A program made the translations under genes and the position numbers. The notes under the pieces are model-generated. The model had not been told where the DNA came from and searched no databases. It worked only from the letters and a program-made list of their open reading frames with translations. A stretch of DNA of 64,000 nucleotides from Actinopolyspora alba (GTDB taxonomy: Bacteria > Actinomycetota > Actinomycetes > Mycobacteriales > Pseudonocardiaceae): contig NZ_FOMZ01000007.1 of NCBI RefSeq assembly GCF_900112765.1, forward strand, positions 248,001 through 312,000. Reading direction: 5' to 3'. Of this stretch, positions 61,075 through 64,000 are shown in pieces; position 1 is the stretch's first letter, and each line of letters starts with the position of its first letter.

Positions 61075-61463
61075 CGGGCTCCCCAGAGGTAGCGGGGCAC
61101 GTCCATGTCGGCGTAGGCGACCTGGTCGGCCTCGTTCCAGTACGCCTTGGCGAGTACGTGGGCGATCAGGGATCGCAGCCGTAGCAGGGAGTCCAGCCAC
61201 GTGCCGGGGTACTGCCAGTGCTGCCATAGAGCGGGGTCGGTGGTGGCGAGGTGGTCCAGGGTGGTGTCGAGGTCGCGGCGCCAGCGGTGTAGTTCGGTGA
61301 AGGTCACCGTGGTGTGCCTGTGCTGGGTGGCGTCGATGAGGTGTTCGCGGATCGCTGTGGCGGTCTGTCGGGCGGGGGCGCTCCAGGCTGTCGGGGTGTG
61401 TGGGTCAGGGTCGTTGGCCAAGGTCGCCAGGAGGGTGCGTGCGGTCGCGGTGTCGTCCTCCAT
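61071..61463 (-). CDS. Uncharacterised 130-residue protein
   Basis: 130 residues, His- and Thr-rich, predicted mostly helical (LHRWRRDLDTTLDHLATTD, TWLDSLLRLRSLIAHVLAKAYW), ending YADMDVPRYLWGAR. I do not recognise the family. No membrane segment or signal. ATG 61463 has AAAGGA about 7 nt upstream. It overlaps the end of the P-loop kinase gene by 59 nt in another frame and its stop overlaps the EIIB start. Tight coupling suggests the proteins act together. Confidence 0.72.
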   Translation of the reverse strand: MEDDTATARTLLATLANDPDPHTPTAWSAPARQTATAIREHLIDATQHRHTTVTFTELHRWRRDLDTTLDHLATTDPALWQHWQYPGTWLDSLLRLRSLIAHVLAKAYWNEADQVAYADMDVPRYLWGAR

Positions 61464-62226
61464 CGAGGTTCCTTTCTACATGGTCGGTGATCTCGGTGGC
61501 GCTGGTCAGGCAGTACACGGGCCCGCCGTGGGGTTGGTGGTGCAGGGCGCGGCTGAACAGTTGTGTGCGTCCGTGCGGGCTGGTCACGCTCGTCGAGCGC
61601 GGTCGGCCGCAGTCGCCGCCGCAGGCCAGGTCGGCGTTCGACACGGCCGGTGTGGTCGTCGAGGCGGGCAACAGGGTGGCCACGGTGGCGGTCAGGTCGG
61701 TGTCGGTGACCTGGTGGTGCTGCCAGCTGGGCCCGGGGCTGATCCACCGGGTGAGCTCGCGGAAGAACTCGCCGTAGGCGGTCAGAAAGTTCGTGTCGTA
61801 CCAGAGGCGATAGCGGGGATCGTCGGCTCGGTCGCGGCGGCGGTGTCGTGACTCGTCGGGTTCCAGGTGCAGGATCAGCACGGTGTCGTCGTGGTGGCGC
61901 TGGTCGAGGGCGAGCTCGCGGCTGCGGGTCAATGCGAGATGGAAGTCGTGCCACTGGCCGGTGAGTCGGGCCAGGGCGTAGCGGTAGGCCAGCACGCCGA
62001 GGTGGCAGCGGTCGGAGGCGATCACCCGCTCCGGACTGTGCGTGTGCAGCCGGGCGGTCTCGGTGGTGCGCGCGTGGTCCTCGGCCAACAGGTGCCGCAG
62101 CACGGTCTCGTCATCGCCCTCGGCCGGTGGGCGGGCTTCGGGAAAGACCACGGCCTGCCACTGGGTGAGCAGTGTTCCGAGGAGCGTGGTTTTGCCCGCC
62201 CCGGGCATTCCGTCGAGGATCAGCAC
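61405..62226 (-). CDS. P-loop kinase-like NTPase (dTMP-kinase-like fold)
   Basis: 273 residues from GTG 62226. Walker A is GMPGAGKT (6-13), then a thymidylate-kinase-like DR motif (ASDRCHLG) and an Arg-rich lid (SRHRRRDRADD). The C-terminal 80 residues contain paired Cys (ACGGDCGRP) and a His-rich tail. The phosphoryl acceptor is unknown. It starts 2 nt beyond the APH stop, so the genes are coupled. Longer frames overlap the APH gene and are rejected. Confidence 0.75.
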   Translation of the reverse strand: MLILDGMPGAGKTTLLGTLLTQWQAVVFPEARPPAEGDDETVLRHLLAEDHARTTETARLHTHSPERVIASDRCHLGVLAYRYALARLTGQWHDFHLALTRSRELALDQRHHDDTVLILHLEPDESRHRRRDRADDPRYRLWYDTNFLTAYGEFFRELTRWISPGPSWQHHQVTDTDLTATVATLLPASTTTPAVSNADLACGGDCGRPRSTSVTSPHGRTQLFSRALHHQPHGGPVYCLTSATEITDHVERNLDGGRHRDRTHPPGDLGQRP

Positions 62227-62227
62227 G

Positions 62228-63142
62228 TCACAGCACCTGTCCGGTGTCGTGCAGGCTCGCCAGCAGCCACGGGACCAGGGCGGTGACCTGTTCGGCGAGT
62301 TCGGGGTCGAGGTCGATGGCCCATTGCAGGATCCAGCGGGCGCGCAGGGCCAGGTGGTAGGCGAGGTGGTCACCGCTGACCGGGGCGGCGGTGGGGATCC
62401 AGCGGCGGCGCTCGGTGTCGTAGGCGGCCAGCAGCACGCGCCGGTCGTGCGTGCCGAGCAGGCTCTCGTGCAGCACCAGCGTGCCGAGGTCCTCGTAGCG
62501 GCAGCCGATGCCGGAGCCCTCGAAGTCGATGACGCCGGGGTGCTCGCCGTCGGCGAGCAGGATGTTGCGGCGGGAGAAGTCCCCGTGCACGAATCCGCGC
62601 TCGCGGGTGCAGCGCGTCTCGGCCGCCGGTGTCGCCTCGGCCAGTGCGGTGTCGAGTTGTGCCCCGGCCCGGTGGGTGGGGCTGGTGCCGTCCGGCAGCT
62701 CACGCAGTCGTCGGCGGTGTTCGGGCATTGCCGCGAGGAGCTCACCGGGCAGGCTGTGCAGCTGGGCGGCGACTTGGCCGAGCGTCGTGGTCGCCTCGTG
62801 CGGAGACGGTTGGGTGCCGTTCAATCGGGTGGTTGCCAGCCAGGGCAGCTGTCCGGCCTGTTCGTCGTGGGCCAGCATGTCGGGCACGCGTAGTTCGGGG
62901 GCGTGGGCGGCCGCGCGCAGCCCGGCGGCCTCACGGTGGCACCGTTCCTGCCCCCGGTGGGTGTAGACCTTCAACACCGCGTGCTCGGCCAGGAAGATCG
63001 CGGAGCGTCCGCCGTAGCCGACCAAGGCGTGGGAGGCGAATGTCGTGCCTACGGCCGCGGTGGCGGCGAGTCGCGCACTATCGATGGCTTCGGCGAGCTC
63101 GCTGCTGACTTCCTCGTCGTTGCTGGTGGTGTCGTCGTCCAT
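62228..63142 (-). CDS. APH-family phosphotransferase
   Basis: 304 residues with an aminoglycoside-phosphotransferase/choline-kinase fold: lysine strand AVLKVYTH, catalytic loop FVHGDFSRRNILL and metal-binding VIDFEGSGIG. The Brenner motif is complete, unlike the protein at 26576. The substrate is unknown, possibly a sugar or alcohol made by the upstream glycosyltransferase. ATG 63142 has AAGGA 7 nt upstream, overlapping the glycosyltransferase stop. Confidence 0.85.
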   Translation of the reverse strand: MDDDTTSNDEEVSSELAEAIDSARLAATAAVGTTFASHALVGYGGRSAIFLAEHAVLKVYTHRGQERCHREAAGLRAAAHAPELRVPDMLAHDEQAGQLPWLATTRLNGTQPSPHEATTTLGQVAAQLHSLPGELLAAMPEHRRRLRELPDGTSPTHRAGAQLDTALAEATPAAETRCTRERGFVHGDFSRRNILLADGEHPGVIDFEGSGIGCRYEDLGTLVLHESLLGTHDRRVLLAAYDTERRRWIPTAAPVSGDHLAYHLALRARWILQWAIDLDPELAEQVTALVPWLLASLHDTGQVL

Positions 63143-63151
63143 GTCGGATCC

Positions 63152-64000
63152 TTATTCGGGAGCATGCGTGCGAGAAGTTGTGTGGCCGCGCCATTCCCGC
63201 AGCCAGTACGGCGGCTCGGCAGCCAAGGCCCGTGCCTCGGCGTCGGGAACGCTGCCGCGTGTACCGGCGCGGTGCTGCTCGAGGATGGCGCTGTAGGCCG
63301 CGTGTGCGGCCCGCGCCTGGGCCGACCAGGAGTAGCGCTGTTCGACCAGGTGCCGTGCGCGTCTGCCCAGACGGTGGCGGCGCACCTCGTCGCCCAGCAG
63401 CGCGGTCACGTGTCCGGGCAGCTCGGCCAGGTCGGCCTCGACTGCCCACTGCTCGGTCTCGGCGAACCCGACGAACGCCTCGGCCGTGCCGACCACGGGC
63501 AGCCCGGCGGCGCAATAGTCGAGGACTTTGAGCTTCATGCCCCCGCCGGTCTCCAGCGGAGCGACGGCCACGGTCGCACTGTCCAACGCCGAACGCAGGT
63601 CGCGCACCGGGCCGCGCAGCCGCACACGGTCAGCGAGTTCCCGCAGCGAAGCGGGATAGCGGCCGATCACCTCGATCACCGTCCCGGGAGGCAGGCTCGG
63701 TGCGAGCACCTCGTGCAACCACCGCATCGCACGGCGGTTCGGCTCGTAATAGCCGTTGCCGACGAACACCACCCGCGACTCGGCACTCGACCGCGACCTC
63801 GGGGCAGGCCCGGGGTCGACTCCGCAGGGCACCACGTGCACCGCAGTGGTGCCGAGTCGGCGCGCGGTCGCGGCATCGCGATCGGTGAACGTGATCACAC
63901 CGTCGGCGGCGGCCACGGCGGCGGTTTGCAGCACCGCCGCGGTGTCCTGCCCCGCATCGCCGAGCGAACGCAACAGGGCGGCCTCATCGTCGTGCATCTC
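63152..64000 (-). CDS. GT4-family glycosyltransferase, 3' part (gene continues past the window end)
   Basis: 283 codons visible; the frame is open to the window edge, so the N-terminal Rossmann domain is outside. The visible part has the GT4 C-terminal features: ADGVITFTDRDAATARRLG, VVPCGVDPG, VVFVGNGYYEPNRRAM and the nucleotide-sugar loop ETGGGMKLKVLDYCAAGLPVVGT with the EX7E-like glutamate region. It transfers a sugar from a nucleotide donor; acceptor unknown. It is first of the coupled leftward cassette. Confidence 0.85.
   Translation of the reverse strand, partial: EMHDDEAALLRSLGDAGQDTAAVLQTAAVAAADGVITFTDRDAATARRLGTTAVHVVPCGVDPGPAPRSRSSAESRVVFVGNGYYEPNRRAMRWLHEVLAPSLPPGTVIEVIGRYPASLRELADRVRLRGPVRDLRSALDSATVAVAPLETGGGMKLKVLDYCAAGLPVVGTAEAFVGFAETEQWAVEADLAELPGHVTALLGDEVRRHRLGRRARHLVEQRYSWSAQARAAHAAYSAILEQHRAGTRGSVPDAEARALAAEPPYWLREWRGHTTSRTHAPE

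Overview
The window is a high-GC actinobacterial chromosome segment. Gene order matches the conserved block known from Mycobacterium and relatives: pdxT-yebC, ruvCAB, yajC-secDF-rel, a membrane cyclophilin, an MBL hydrolase, hisS, an Rv2578c-type radical SAM gene, aspS, rarA, alaS-ruvX-mltG-aroE and aroC-K-B-Q. Many GTG/TTG starts, 4-nt ATGA/GTGA overlaps, SARP regulators and a DasR-like operator suggest a filamentous actinomycete. The very acidic YajC tail and the Q/G/S/D-rich SecD insert would suit a salt-adapted member of Pseudonocardiales (Actinopolyspora-like), but that placement is inference only.

Layout. 0-6 kb: PLP synthesis (pdxT), yebC, a methyltransferase, a DUF4262 protein, a probable 48-residue ORF and an SOS-controlled ruvCAB operon. 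6-17 kb: protein export (yajC, secD, secF), stringent response (rel), a cyclophilin, hisS and membrane proteins; apt, usual between secF and rel in mycobacteria, is absent. 18-24 kb: two paralogous SARP regulators with long leaders flank a radical SAM gene that carries its own LexA box, followed by a convergent HTH regulator. 24-33 kb: aspS, an APH-fold kinase-like protein, a SulP transporter, rarA and a 2-hydroxyacid dehydrogenase. 33-41 kb: an orphan FtsX-like permease and the alaS-ruvX-mltG-aroE operon. 41-44 kb: an inserted PTS locus (HPr, EIIC, EIIB, EIIA) with a DasR-like site between the divergent EIIC and EIIB-EIIA units. 44-49 kb: prepilin peptidase and shikimate genes aroC-K-B-Q.

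Synteny ends after aroQ (no pepQ-efp-nusB follows) and accessory DNA begins: a hydrolase/TetR divergent pair; a sugar-alcohol locus (ABC importer, two zinc dehydrogenases, DeoR regulator, xylulokinase, ABC ATPase) that probably imports a pentitol, oxidises it to xylulose and phosphorylates it; an SUMF1-fold protein bracketed by a duplicated, frameshifted 3' end of the ABC ATPase gene; and a leftward, translationally coupled cassette running off the window end (GT4 glycosyltransferase, APH-like kinase, P-loop kinase, unknown 130-residue protein, stand-alone PTS EIIB).

Dispersed repeats of two kinds (A, a TTTCGCGAGAAA-centred element; B, a 45-60-nt element containing GCGAGAGCCGTGC) lie together in two convergent intergenic gaps, and B recurs in the pentitol locus. 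No tRNA, rRNA, CRISPR array or intact insertion sequence was seen. The best candidate for an undescribed system is the 60.8-64 kb cassette; the SOS-linked radical SAM gene between twin SARPs is second.
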